DNA from: a virus
Strand: one strand, 5' to 3'
Virus record (IMG/VR): IMGVR_UViG_3300037175_000339
Location: 1-29,419 of that record
DNA: 29,419 nucleotides
Shown here: one piece after another, positions 19,851-27,416 of the stretch
How the letters are laid out: every line of letters starts with the position of its first letter
Numbering within the stretch: the first letter of the stretch is position 1
Notes under the pieces: model-generated
The model's input: only the letters and a program-made list of their open reading frames with translations
The model's database searches: none
What the model was told of the DNA's origin: nothing
Position numbers and translations under genes: made by a program

Positions 19851-19887
19851 TTGAGGCTCCCTGGGAATCCGGACCAGGAAGCCTCAA
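19851..19887 (+). terminator. Long hairpin after the plus-strand gene
   Basis: The arms TTGAGGCT and AGCCTCAA, then CCTGG and CCAGG after a single mismatch, enclose a 9-base loop. The stem starts 5 bases after the stop codon. There is no T-run, so termination is likely but not certain. The remainder of the gap up to 19971 contains no gene. Confidence 0.5.
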
Positions 19888-19971
19888 CTGTGAACCTATC
19901 CAGGGACGCGTTCTTTGGGAGATTGCAACCCGGATGGCCTCAGGATATCACGCAAATGTCAGCGCACAAGT

Positions 19972-20003
19972 AATAAAAATGGCTCCGCCGGGGAGGCGGA
20001 GCC
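19972..20003 (-). terminator. Intrinsic terminator at the end of the late operon
   Basis: On the minus strand a perfect 9 bp stem (GGCTCCGCC / GGCGGAGCC, 5-base loop) is followed by ATTTTTATT. It lies 85 bases after the HIRAN gene stop and before the integrase region, and so closes transcription of the tail-lysis operon. Confidence 0.85.
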
Positions 20004-20088
20004 GTGGTGATGCCGCACGCGCTGGGGTGCGAGTGAACGCTGCGCGGCGGCGAGTTGTGGAGCTGCCAACGGTAAGGTGAGGTTGGGC

Positions 20089-20535
20089 CTAGGCCAGATG
20101 GCAGAGCATGAGTGATACACCTTGAGTGCGTGGGCCACCCACGCGAGTGGCGATGGCCCACCATCGTTCGCCGCGATCCAGAGCCAGGGCAAGTTCGCGA
20201 GCCAGCTCTCCATCGAGGTGTCCGATTTGTATGCGGCGGATTTCCGGCGAGGTCGCGTGCGCCTCGCCTTTCTTGCGCCGTCCCGGCTCGGCCAGCAGCG
20301 CCATCACCTTGATGGCGTTCGCGTCCCATTGGTCTTGAGGGTTGCGCACCAGCTCCACTACATCGAACTGGTGCATCTTCTCGATCGCCAGCTGGCGTGA
20401 GCTGCCATCGGCGTTAGTGTGGGTCACGCCGACGACTTTGGTATGGCGCCGCTCGCTGTGCGCGGGAAGAAGCTGGCCAAGTAGCGCCTGCTCTACCCGG
20501 CGCTCGTCGCGCGCGCGTTCTTCGGGAGTACGCAT
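20089..20535 (-). CDS. HIRAN-domain protein
   Basis: This 148-residue protein carries a stand-alone HIRAN domain, a small beta-barrel that binds single-stranded 3' DNA ends or stalled forks and is usually fused to helicases (HLTF/Rad5). Visible blocks: 'TKVVGVTHTNADGSSRQ' (32-48), 'FDVVELVRNPQDQWDANAIK' (57-76), 'IRRIQIGHLDGELARELALA' (99-118) and 'GGPRTQGVSLML' at the end. It sits at the end of the lysis operon before the terminator. Such placement hints at a moron or a DNA-end-binding accessory; the domain call is from pattern. Confidence 0.82.
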   Translation of the reverse strand: MRTPEERARDERRVEQALLGQLLPAHSERRHTKVVGVTHTNADGSSRQLAIEKMHQFDVVELVRNPQDQWDANAIKVMALLAEPGRRKKGEAHATSPEIRRIQIGHLDGELARELALALDRGERWWAIATRVGGPRTQGVSLMLCHLA

Positions 20536-20542
20536 GGCTGGG

Positions 20543-20983
20543 TTACGCTTTCACGCCAGATACGGTGGTAGCCGCTGCCGGGGTGGCGGGCGCAGTTGAT
20601 GCCGTTGTAGCATCGAAAAGATCGGCCACGGCTCCAGTAAGCACGGAGATGGCAGACTTCCACTTAGCCACGTCGGCGATCGCGCGCGTGCTCAGGAAGC
20701 CCGATCCCGTGATGAGCTGTTCCACCAGCGGCGCAGCAATGGCGAGCTTCGACGCACCCGTGCCAGCCGTGCCTGCCACTGTGGTAACAAGCGCGCCAGC
20801 ACCCACCACAACGGCGCCGATCTTAGAGATCGCTGCGGCGATTTCTGGCTGTCCGGCAGTGTCTGCGACGGCTTCACCTACTCCGGCAACGATCGGCTCG
20901 ACCTTGGCTGCTTCTTTTAAGAACCCGGCCACATCCGCCTCGGCCGCTTTCAGAAACGATTTAATTTTCGTGAGCAAATTCAT
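20543..20983 (-). CDS. Hydrophobic alanine-rich protein in the lysis region
   Basis: This 146-residue protein begins 'MNLLTKIKSFLKAAEADVAG' (amphipathic helix) and has two hydrophobic stretches, about 28-42 and 56-77 ('ISKIGAVVVGAGALVTTVAG'), and a threonine/alanine/proline-rich end. The position between a holin-like gene and the HIRAN gene suggests a lysis accessory or membrane-associated structural protein. The sequence is low in complexity, so assignment by family is not possible. Confidence 0.7.
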   Translation of the reverse strand: MNLLTKIKSFLKAAEADVAGFLKEAAKVEPIVAGVGEAVADTAGQPEIAAAISKIGAVVVGAGALVTTVAGTAGTGASKLAIAAPLVEQLITGSGFLSTRAIADVAKWKSAISVLTGAVADLFDATTASTAPATPAAATTVSGVKA

Positions 20984-21019
20984 TGTGTTCCTTTTCTGGG
21001 CTCGCGGGCCCTGTCGGTT

Positions 21020-21184
21020 TCAAGGTTGCGTGGACTTTTGAGCGACGCCGCCGCCAAACACGCCGAGGCCGCCGATAATGATTTCCTTTCCCACTTCTGC
21101 GTTGTGCAGGGCGATGACTCCGCCGAACACGATGAGCAGGAAGGCCAGAATGTTGACTGCTGAATTCACGTCCTTGAGGTCCAT
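21020..21184 (-). CDS. 54-residue holin-like membrane protein
   Basis: From the ATG at 21184, two bases after the upstream stop, the product is 'MDLKDVNSAVNILAFLLIVF', 'GGVIALHNAEVGKEIIIGGL', 'GVFGGGVAQKSTQP'. There are two hydrophobic segments (about 10-27 and 34-48) separated by a charged turn, and a short polar C-terminus. Two-span proteins of this size next to a peptidoglycan hydrolase are often class II holins. No direct family similarity is recognised. Confidence 0.62.
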   Translation of the reverse strand: MDLKDVNSAVNILAFLLIVFGGVIALHNAEVGKEIIIGGLGVFGGGVAQKSTQP

Positions 21185-21185
21185 G

Positions 21186-21917
21186 TCAGTTCCCCTTCAC
21201 TAAAGCGATTCCACCTGCCACGCCTGGCGCCAACTTCAGCCCGTACTTGATGCCAGCGCCGATCGCGTGCCTGACCGGGTGCGGGCCGCGGTACGGGGGC
21301 GGAAAGGCCCATGCGTCAAAGTCCAGCACCGTCTTGTTCGTACTGCCAGCCAGGTCGCCCCAATTCTTGATTGCCCTGTTGAGGTACGGATTGTTGACGA
21401 AGTCGCCGCCGGCCGTGATCGTCTTCGTGGCCGCCCGCTCAAGGTCAGGCAAGGGCTCCATTGCCGCATCCATCTTTGCCAAACTCAATTGCGTGCGATC
21501 TGAGAGACTCGTGGCAGCCGTGCCGATATTCCCCTCAAGCGCGGTCGCAGCGGTGAGCGTGGCTCCTGCTTTCTCACCGAGGCCGGTTACCGTGGTTGAG
21601 GCTGTGTTAGCCAGCAGGCCGTACTTGGCGATCACGGCGTCCATCTGGCTCAGACTCCTGTCCATGTGCTTGATTACGGTGTCGGTGTCGTCGGAGACGT
21701 TCACAGAGCGTCGTGCGCCTCGCTGTAGCTCCGTCACCAGCCCCTGGCCGTGTACCAGGCTTTCCTTGGCCGCCAGCGCCGTCTCCGGTCCGTACCGTAC
21801 CGTCAGCCACGCCGCCGTGACCGCGAGTAAGGCCAGCGCAACTGCAGTGACCAGCCTCATCACCGCGCGGGCCAAGCACGTCCAGCCGATCATCGTGTCC
21901 GGGAGTTCGGCTCTCAT
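21186..21917 (-). CDS. Membrane-anchored protein in the lysis module, unknown
   Basis: The ATG at 21917 overlaps the transglycosylase stop (ATGA). The 243 residues include one membrane span (about 20-40, 'MRLVTAVALALLAVTAAWLT'), then a long helical, threonine- and alanine-rich region (50-180) with heptad-like spacing, and a globular end ('HAIGAGIKYGLKLAPGVAGG'). Periplasmic coiled coil anchored in the inner membrane would suit a spanin-like or tail-lysis accessory role, but this is inferred from layout only. Confidence 0.68.
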   Translation of the reverse strand: MRAELPDTMIGWTCLARAVMRLVTAVALALLAVTAAWLTVRYGPETALAAKESLVHGQGLVTELQRGARRSVNVSDDTDTVIKHMDRSLSQMDAVIAKYGLLANTASTTVTGLGEKAGATLTAATALEGNIGTAATSLSDRTQLSLAKMDAAMEPLPDLERAATKTITAGGDFVNNPYLNRAIKNWGDLAGSTNKTVLDFDAWAFPPPYRGPHPVRHAIGAGIKYGLKLAPGVAGGIALVKGN

Positions 21918-22369
21918 GCGGAAGCCTTTGCCGGATCGGGGTCGTAGTTTGCCAGCCGCGCCAGCACCAGGGCGGGGTACTGCGGATCAGCGCCGCCGTT
22001 GTAGACCAGCAGCGCCGCGCGAACATCGTTGGGATGCAGGCGCATGGCGCGCTCCAGCTTGCGGCAACCGTACTCGATGCCGACCGGCGGGTCGCACAGC
22101 TCGGAAAGGTACTCATATTTGAACCCGAGCTCGCGCGCCGTTTGACCCATGATCTGCATCAAGCCCCAGGACATCGAGCGGCCCCAGTTTTCCTCCAGCG
22201 CCAGGCGCGGAATGGGATCGACATAACGTTTTTCAAAGGCGGGTTCGGGCTTGAATGCCCACGGCTGCCAATCGCTCTCGTGCTCACACACGGCGCAGAC
22301 CAAGTCTTCCGGCAGCGCGTGCGCCTTCGCGGTGGCTCGCGCCACGCGAATCATCGTTTGAACGTCCAA
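21914..22369 (-). CDS. Lytic transglycosylase (SLT domain), endolysin
   Basis: This 151-residue protein is an SLT-type lytic transglycosylase that cleaves peptidoglycan glycan strands. The catalytic Glu31 sits in 'CAVCEHESDWQPWAF', followed by 'SMSWGLMQIMGQTARELGF' (G-L-M-Q-I element, 67-73) and 'LLVYNGGADPQYP' (N-G-G, 124-126), the three classical motifs. No signal peptide is present, so it needs a holin to reach the wall. It could also be tail-associated, but separation from the tail genes and its small size favour an endolysin. Confidence 0.9.
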   Translation of the reverse strand: MDVQTMIRVARATAKAHALPEDLVCAVCEHESDWQPWAFKPEPAFEKRYVDPIPRLALEENWGRSMSWGLMQIMGQTARELGFKYEYLSELCDPPVGIEYGCRKLERAMRLHPNDVRAALLVYNGGADPQYPALVLARLANYDPDPAKASA

Positions 22370-22423
22370 GTTGCACCTCGGGTAAGGAAGGAAAATCGGA
22401 TAATTACGGACAACATCGAACAG

Positions 22424-22654
22424 CTATTGGCCGCCGCGATGGGCGAGCGCGGTCTCGGAGCTGGGGTGGCGAGTCCCGGTCCACCAGCTCCAGAGCTCAT
22501 CGACCTTCGTGTCGCGCGCCTTCGACTGTTCGTGGTAGGCGCCAAGCTCCACGCGGATGTCGCCGATTTTTTGGGAGAGGATCCACGTCGCGGTGATAAT
22601 GGCGATGATGATCGTGACCGCAACGGCGGCCAAGCCAACAGTGGCGGGGTTCAT
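22424..22654 (-). CDS. 76-residue single-span protein (holin or i-spanin candidate)
   Basis: From the ATG at 22654 the protein has one span (about 5-26, 'TVGLAAVAVTIIIAIITATW') followed by a charged, helical tail ('QKIGDIRVELGAYHEQSKAR'). N-out or N-in cannot be decided. Location directly after the tail-tip gene and before the endolysin matches a holin or inner-membrane spanin subunit. The frame is open for 33 codons further upstream, but that part is without protein-like character and overlaps the tail-tip gene. Confidence 0.65.
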   Translation of the reverse strand: MNPATVGLAAVAVTIIIAIITATWILSQKIGDIRVELGAYHEQSKARDTKVDELWSWWTGTRHPSSETALAHRGGQ

Positions 22655-22683
22655 GGCGTTTGTCCTGAAAAAGCTGTGTGGGG

Positions 22684-25600
22684 TTAAGAAGCGGTGAGAT
22701 AGATGCTTTCGACGGTGCTTCCCATTCCCGCCATGGTCGTAAACGGCAGGCACCCGAGGGAAACCCGTCCGCTGATTGAGGTTTGTGCCATCTGCGTGGA
22801 GCTGGGCGCGGTCTGCGGGGCACCGGCCATGTTTACCGAGCCATCCGAAGCCAGGATGTAGAGATAGGCGTAATAGATGGTCCCAGGGGTAAGGCCAGCG
22901 GCGCTCACCGAGCCCGCGGGAACAGAGACGCCGGATACGGTCTGCGCCACATAGACAAGACCGATATCGATATTCCTCGTGGTCTGCGTTGCGGCCAGCG
23001 TGTCCGATCCCGCTCCCACGGCCAGGTTGCTGGCCGTGACCGGTCCCGCTCCGACCCAGTCGCCGGATGCTCCCCCGGCATGGGCGGCGCGGATCTGCAC
23101 GTTATACTGCACTCCGGCGACCACGCCGCCGATGTAACACTGCACCGTGATGCCGGGCAGAATTGCAGCCGTCTGCCAGCTCGTCGCGCCCACCCCCTGG
23201 ACCTGCACCGCGATCGTGCCGCCGGCGGTGGTGAATGGGTCAACCGGTTCCGTCCACGTCGCCAGGATGCGCGGCGTCACCGAGCCGTCGGCGTTCACAA
23301 GCGCCGTGGAGAGATCACTTTCCAGCGCGAGCCCGGTGGGATCGGCAACCTGCAAACTGCTTTTCAGCATTGGCGAACTGGTGTTAGCGAGGCTGCGTTC
23401 TTCGGCTGCACTCCAGGTGTAGATCGATGGATCCGTTTCGTTCACATCCACCTGCACCCCGAGGGTGATGGACTGCTCCTCTTCGTGATTGTCTCCCGCG
23501 CCATCTTCGCCTCCGGAAGATTTCGCCGTCGTTGGCGTGAAGTGGAAGTTCTCGATCTCCAGGTACTTGTTTGCCCAGCCCAGCGGCGCGGCGGTCATTT
23601 CGATTACGTCAACCGGGCAGGTCTGGTAGGCCGCCAGCGACATCTGCTGCGTGCCCGTACCCTCGAAGCGGTTGCGCAGCAGCCGAATTTTCATCAGGCG
23701 CTGGCACGTCGCCGCCGAGGTCACAAACTGATAACGCACGTCGGTGTAGAGCTTCACTCCGGCGTCGGCCGCCAGATTGACGTCACCCTGGTACGGGTCG
23801 GTGATCAGGCCGTACCCATGCAGGTAATCCTGCGCGTACTCAGGCGCGTCGGTCGGCTGGTACTGGCCGTCGAAGGTGCTGTTGTCTTTGTGGTTCTTGT
23901 CGTAGCCGCCCACCGAATAAGGGTAGGAAGGACAGACGAACGTGGCGCGGATGGCGTTGAACAGGTCGCGGAACTTGCGCCGCGGACTCCACTTGATGGG
24001 TCCGGTGAGATCGCCAAGATCGAAGGTTAGAGTGCTACCATACCAGGCCGCGGGGAAGATCTTCCAAACGCCACCCTGATACGAGATGTGCGCTTCCATC
24101 GCCGCCAGCATCGAGGTCAGAATGTCCCCAGGCGCGGTGGACCAGTCAAAGCTGCCGTTGATGGTGTAACGCGCCTCGGTGAGTGGGTTCGGAAGGGTCG
24201 TCCAGATCACGCTGCCATCGGTCACGGTTGCACCGAACGTGGTCGGCCACACCGGGACGGTTGCGCCCGTAGTGCCGGACGGACTTGAACTGCCGATGGC
24301 ACCGAGTACGCTGCCGGTAAAGTTCGTCACCTTTTGGCAGTTGCCATTGCTATCGAGGATCGTCCAGCCGATGTAAAGCGTGGCGCTGGCCGTCCAGGGC
24401 AGGCTCACCGTGGGCGGACTCATCTGCCAATTCACGGTGCCATCAACTACGGTCCCGCCCGGCGTGGTCGGCCAGGTGGGTGTGGTGAGCGCGTCAGTCT
24501 CGCCCACGCCATCCACGGGGACGCCGATGGCAGTTTCGATGTTGCCGTTGCTGTCGAGGATCTGAGTGCCCAACGAAACGTCCAGCTCTTCCGCCCAGGG
24601 AGTGCTTACGCCCGCCAGTTCGACCTGTTCGTCGCAGATGTTAGCGGCGGCGATGAGCTGATCGATATCGATCTCGCTCCAATCGCAGCCCACGCCGAAG
24701 TCGCTGTTGGTCAGGTGATCGGCGACGATGAGCGCGGCGTTATCGGTCCAGATGTGGGTCGCGGGATTCGGTGTGATGCCATCGCTGAGAAACTGCGCGC
24801 CGAGGCGCGGATCGTAAATATCACACTTGCCGTGGATCGCCGCCTTGGGGCCGGGGATCGCGCCGAACATGTTAGGATCGCTGGCCGCGCCGATGAAGGT
24901 GGCGCAGATGCCGTTCAGCGTACACTCGTTCGTCCAGTTCGCGTCGCCGTTGAAGTTGCTCGCTCCGCCCGGTGGGAGCAGTCCCTTGCCAAGCTGCCAC
25001 AGCCAGCTTCCGCTGGTATTCTTCGTAGGCAACGCTCCGGCGGGAGTGGCCGCACCCGTGTCGGTCCAGGACGTGGGATACACATAGCTGGCGCCGATGC
25101 CGAAGTCGGTGGTAAGCACCGTGCCGATGAGCTGCTCGGCTCCGGCCGTGCGTCCGTAAATGTTGTTACCCGCCGGCTGATCAAAGCCAATGGCGGAGGT
25201 GTGCGAAAACGGCGCGGACCAGTTGAGCGTGATCGAGCAGGTGTTCGGGCCCACTGGAGTCGTGACGGAAACTTCCGCGCTGGCATACGTCTCGCCGGTA
25301 TTGCCATCGATGGCGGAGATCCGGTACGTGTAAGTCGTGCCGCCGTGCAGCGTGCCGCCTGTGGCAGAGGCCGTGCAAGCGCCGGGCATGGGCGTGGTCA
25401 GGTGTCCAAGGGTGGACTGGGCGAGGACGTGGTAATTGCCGCCTCCGTCGCCGCCGAAGTTGTACTCATTCCCTGCCGTGTCGTAGAAGTTCCCGCCCAG
25501 GTCGTAACCCTGTGCGCCCGCCACGGGGCCACCGGTGTAGCCCCAGAAAACGATTTCGCGGCCATCGAGGTAGAGGAAGTCCACGCTCTTGCACTTGTGC

Positions 25601-25929
25601 GACGCCCAGGCGACAACCTGGTTGATGCAATAGCCAAGGTCGGACATGTAGACCACGTCGCCGGAGACGCGCGTCTGTCCGTAGATGGTGACGCGGCGGC
25701 CCAGCGGCTGGCGGATCGAGGTGCTCAATCCCTGGCCGCCGCCCTGCAGCGCCTGCGCAATCGACGAGAGGGTCAGGCCCGCGCCCATGGTGCCAAGCAA
25801 CATCGAGGCCGCCATCACCTCCGTTTGCGAAAACACCATTCCGAATGCCTCCGCACCGAGCCCGTCGCTCATCACGGTGAGTGCGATGGCCCCGGCGATC
25901 AGCGCAACACCCATGATCACTTTTGCCAT
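22684..25929 (-). CDS. Tail-tip attachment protein (lambda gpJ-like host-recognition protein)
   Basis: At 1081 residues this is the largest gene. The hydrophobic N-terminal part ('VIMGVALIAGAIALTVMSDG', 'GTMGAGLTLSSIAQALQGGG') followed by 'IRQPLGRRVTIYGQTRVSGD' is the usual start of gpJ-type tip proteins. A middle section resembles the gpJ hub ('YNPATHIWTDNAALIVADHL'-type block, here 'ATHIWTDNAALIVADHL', then 'DIDQLIAAANICDEQVEL'). Two tandem beta modules follow, each with P-x-W-P-T-T-x-G-x-x-V-x-D-G-x-V-x-W. A fibronectin-type-III-like domain lies near 880-970 and a beta-rich end probably contacts the host. It follows the DUF6950/NlpC-type gene, as in related phages. Confidence 0.9.
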   Translation of the reverse strand: MAKVIMGVALIAGAIALTVMSDGLGAEAFGMVFSQTEVMAASMLLGTMGAGLTLSSIAQALQGGGQGLSTSIRQPLGRRVTIYGQTRVSGDVVYMSDLGYCINQVVAWASHKCKSVDFLYLDGREIVFWGYTGGPVAGAQGYDLGGNFYDTAGNEYNFGGDGGGNYHVLAQSTLGHLTTPMPGACTASATGGTLHGGTTYTYRISAIDGNTGETYASAEVSVTTPVGPNTCSITLNWSAPFSHTSAIGFDQPAGNNIYGRTAGAEQLIGTVLTTDFGIGASYVYPTSWTDTGAATPAGALPTKNTSGSWLWQLGKGLLPPGGASNFNGDANWTNECTLNGICATFIGAASDPNMFGAIPGPKAAIHGKCDIYDPRLGAQFLSDGITPNPATHIWTDNAALIVADHLTNSDFGVGCDWSEIDIDQLIAAANICDEQVELAGVSTPWAEELDVSLGTQILDSNGNIETAIGVPVDGVGETDALTTPTWPTTPGGTVVDGTVNWQMSPPTVSLPWTASATLYIGWTILDSNGNCQKVTNFTGSVLGAIGSSSPSGTTGATVPVWPTTFGATVTDGSVIWTTLPNPLTEARYTINGSFDWSTAPGDILTSMLAAMEAHISYQGGVWKIFPAAWYGSTLTFDLGDLTGPIKWSPRRKFRDLFNAIRATFVCPSYPYSVGGYDKNHKDNSTFDGQYQPTDAPEYAQDYLHGYGLITDPYQGDVNLAADAGVKLYTDVRYQFVTSAATCQRLMKIRLLRNRFEGTGTQQMSLAAYQTCPVDVIEMTAAPLGWANKYLEIENFHFTPTTAKSSGGEDGAGDNHEEEQSITLGVQVDVNETDPSIYTWSAAEERSLANTSSPMLKSSLQVADPTGLALESDLSTALVNADGSVTPRILATWTEPVDPFTTAGGTIAVQVQGVGATSWQTAAILPGITVQCYIGGVVAGVQYNVQIRAAHAGGASGDWVGAGPVTASNLAVGAGSDTLAATQTTRNIDIGLVYVAQTVSGVSVPAGSVSAAGLTPGTIYYAYLYILASDGSVNMAGAPQTAPSSTQMAQTSISGRVSLGCLPFTTMAGMGSTVESIYLTAS

Positions 25930-25930
25930 G

Positions 25931-26365
25931 TCACACTCTCCAGGCTTTGAGACAGTTTTTTACCGGCACGCGCGCCAGTCCTTTGGTGGAGACGACCAGC
26001 GCATGGCGGCCGTTGAGATGAACAATGCCGAGCGCCAATCCCGCGTCGCCGTTGAACAACACAAGGTCGCCGCGCTGCGCAAAGAGTGGCGAGGGCAGGG
26101 ACTTGAGTCCATACTTTCCAGCCGCGTAGACCGCCGCGTCTTCCACGGTCGCGCCCCCGGTGACCTGGTGCAGCTCGGCGAACGCGCCAGCTTCATCGCT
26201 GTAATTCTTTCCGCGATAGTCGGCGGCAACGTCGATGCCGGTCATCGCCAGGATGGCGTCGGCGGCGAAGATGCAACAATCGTTTTTACCCCACGCGAAA
26301 GGCTCGCTTTTGCGAGCCTCGATGAATGCGTGCAGGTCTTCCGGCCAACTGTGTTTTCGTCGCAT
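25931..26365 (-). CDS. NlpC/P60-like tail protein (DUF6950 type)
   Basis: This 144-residue protein resembles phage tail-assembly cysteine peptidases. The nucleophile Cys30 lies in 'FAWGKNDCCIFAADAILAMT', followed by 'YRGKNYSDEAGAFAEL'. A later 'FAQRGDLVLFNGDAGLALGI' is the R-G-D-hydrophobic block seen in NlpC/P60 folds; His116 or His121 may be catalytic. Its role is tail-tip assembly or peptidoglycan penetration at infection. Its start at 26365 has no clear ribosome site and lies only 21 bases from the start of the divergent plus-strand gene at 26387. Confidence 0.85.
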   Translation of the reverse strand: MRRKHSWPEDLHAFIEARKSEPFAWGKNDCCIFAADAILAMTGIDVAADYRGKNYSDEAGAFAELHQVTGGATVEDAAVYAAGKYGLKSLPSPLFAQRGDLVLFNGDAGLALGIVHLNGRHALVVSTKGLARVPVKNCLKAWRV

Positions 26366-26386
26366 AATAGTGTCTTGGGAGAATCA

Positions 26387-26569
26387 ATGGCGTGTTGCAA
26401 TGAAATGGATTACGAGCTGAAGCGCTTTGCCGAAAGCGCCGACTATGGCTTCGAAGTCGCCGAGGATGGCAAAACTTTCGACATCGTTTGGGAGACAGTG
26501 AACGTCGTCATCGAATGCAAGTTCTGCCCGTTCTGTGGCGCGCCCTGCAGCCGGACGATTAGCACTTAG
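26387..26569 (+). CDS. 60-residue plus-strand miniprotein inside the tail operon
   Basis: The ATG at 26387 has a good ribosome site (GGGAG, spacing 6). The product 'MACCNEMDYELKRFAESADY', 'GFEVAEDGKTFDIVWETVNV', 'VIECKFCPFCGAPCSRTIST' is acidic, with a beta-strand middle and a cysteine cluster (Cys44, Cys47, Cys50, Cys54) that probably binds one zinc. Its stop overlaps the stop of the convergent tail gene (26566). A 200-base interval is exactly replaced by this reverse-oriented gene in an otherwise tight minus-strand operon: a moron-like insertion. Function unknown. Confidence 0.65.
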   Translation: MACCNEMDYELKRFAESADYGFEVAEDGKTFDIVWETVNVVIECKFCPFCGAPCSRTIST

Positions 26570-27126
26570 GTTTTCCAGATCAGGTTGCGATCCTGGTTGT
26601 AAGGCACCCAGGAGAGGCTGCGATCCTTGGGATAGCGGGCGCGCTGGTCCTGATCAGTGAAGCGGCCGCCGCGCGAGCGATTGAGATCCGCGAGGCGATT
26701 CTCCACGTCGATGGTGATGGAGCAAGTGTTCGTGTCGAGGTCGATGTCCGGCTTGTCGAGGACTCCCATGTACGCCGGCACGGGATCGGCAATGATCGCG
26801 CCGGAGTTGTCGAAGCACGCCAGGTACACCCAGGCTTTGCCGGCGTGATTAATTTCGTTCATGCTCTCGGCGAGATCTCCGGGGTTGATCCCGGAGAGCG
26901 TGAGGGTGATCCCCTGCGCCTGCACAGTGCTGGATTCGCTGATCCCGCCGATAGTGCCAAGGGTGCCCACGCCAAGGTAGTTGTTGCCGTTCCACGCGAC
27001 GATGCCGACGCCGGTCCAGAGGAAGTAGGTGTTGTCGGCGAAGTTGAGTTGCAGTAGAAACGCCAGGCGCACCGCGCCCGAAGTCACAGCCGTGATCACT
27101 GCCGAAGTAAGTCCGTCGCGCGCCAT
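26566..27126 (-). CDS. Distal tail protein upstream of the NlpC-type gene
   Basis: This 186-residue protein begins 'MARDGLTSAVITAVTSGAVR' and has 'LAFLLQLNFADNTYFLWTGV' then 'GIVAWNGNNYLGVGTLGTIG', a pattern seen in siphophage tail proteins placed just before DUF6950/NlpC-type genes. The C-terminal block 'CSITIDVENRLADLNRSRGG', 'RFTDQDQRARYPKDRSLSWV' is strongly conserved-looking. A tail hub or distal tail role similar to DUF2163/gpL-type proteins fits best. The start at 27126 is coupled to the upstream stop. Confidence 0.78.
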   Translation of the reverse strand: MARDGLTSAVITAVTSGAVRLAFLLQLNFADNTYFLWTGVGIVAWNGNNYLGVGTLGTIGGISESSTVQAQGITLTLSGINPGDLAESMNEINHAGKAWVYLACFDNSGAIIADPVPAYMGVLDKPDIDLDTNTCSITIDVENRLADLNRSRGGRFTDQDQRARYPKDRSLSWVPYNQDRNLIWKT

Positions 27127-27416
27127 CAGCAGTCCTCCCAGTCAGGAATTGCGACCGTCTGCCCGGCCAGTCGATGGGTCGAGTCGGTGAGAAATTGAAT
27201 GCGGCCGGCGACCACGAACGAGTGGCAACAGTTGTTGTCAGAGCGCACTCGGACGGATGGTGCAAAGGTCGGCAGCCCCGTGTTTCCGTTCCAGTTCCAC
27301 ACCGGCTGCTCTCTGCCCGAGACGCGCACCTGGTGGGCGCACTGGCAGCCGGGGCAATGGAAGGCCACCGTGTGCTCGTCGACCCGATGCAGTTTCATCG
27401 CTATCCCGCCGTTCAT
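27126..27416 (-). CDS. DUF6527-like small phage protein
   Basis: This 96-residue protein has 'FHCPGCQCAHQVRVSG' near the start and 'CCHSFVVAGRIQFLTDSTHR' followed by 'LAGQTVAIPDWED'. This C-P-x-C ... C-H-x-F-x-x-x-G-x-I-x-F-L-x-D-x-x-H-x-L-A-G-Q-x-V is the pattern of DUF6527, found in many phage tail or Mu-like regions with unknown role and likely one zinc site. The ATG at 27416 overlaps the upstream stop (ATGA); a later Met (27398) is also possible. Confidence 0.8.
   Translation of the reverse strand: MNGGIAMKLHRVDEHTVAFHCPGCQCAHQVRVSGREQPVWNWNGNTGLPTFAPSVRVRSDNNCCHSFVVAGRIQFLTDSTHRLAGQTVAIPDWEDC

Noticed and set aside
24334-25950. 538-residue plus-strand open frame
   Set aside because: Antisense to the tail-tip gene; composition is dominated by Val, Gly, Ala and Arg with no motif.
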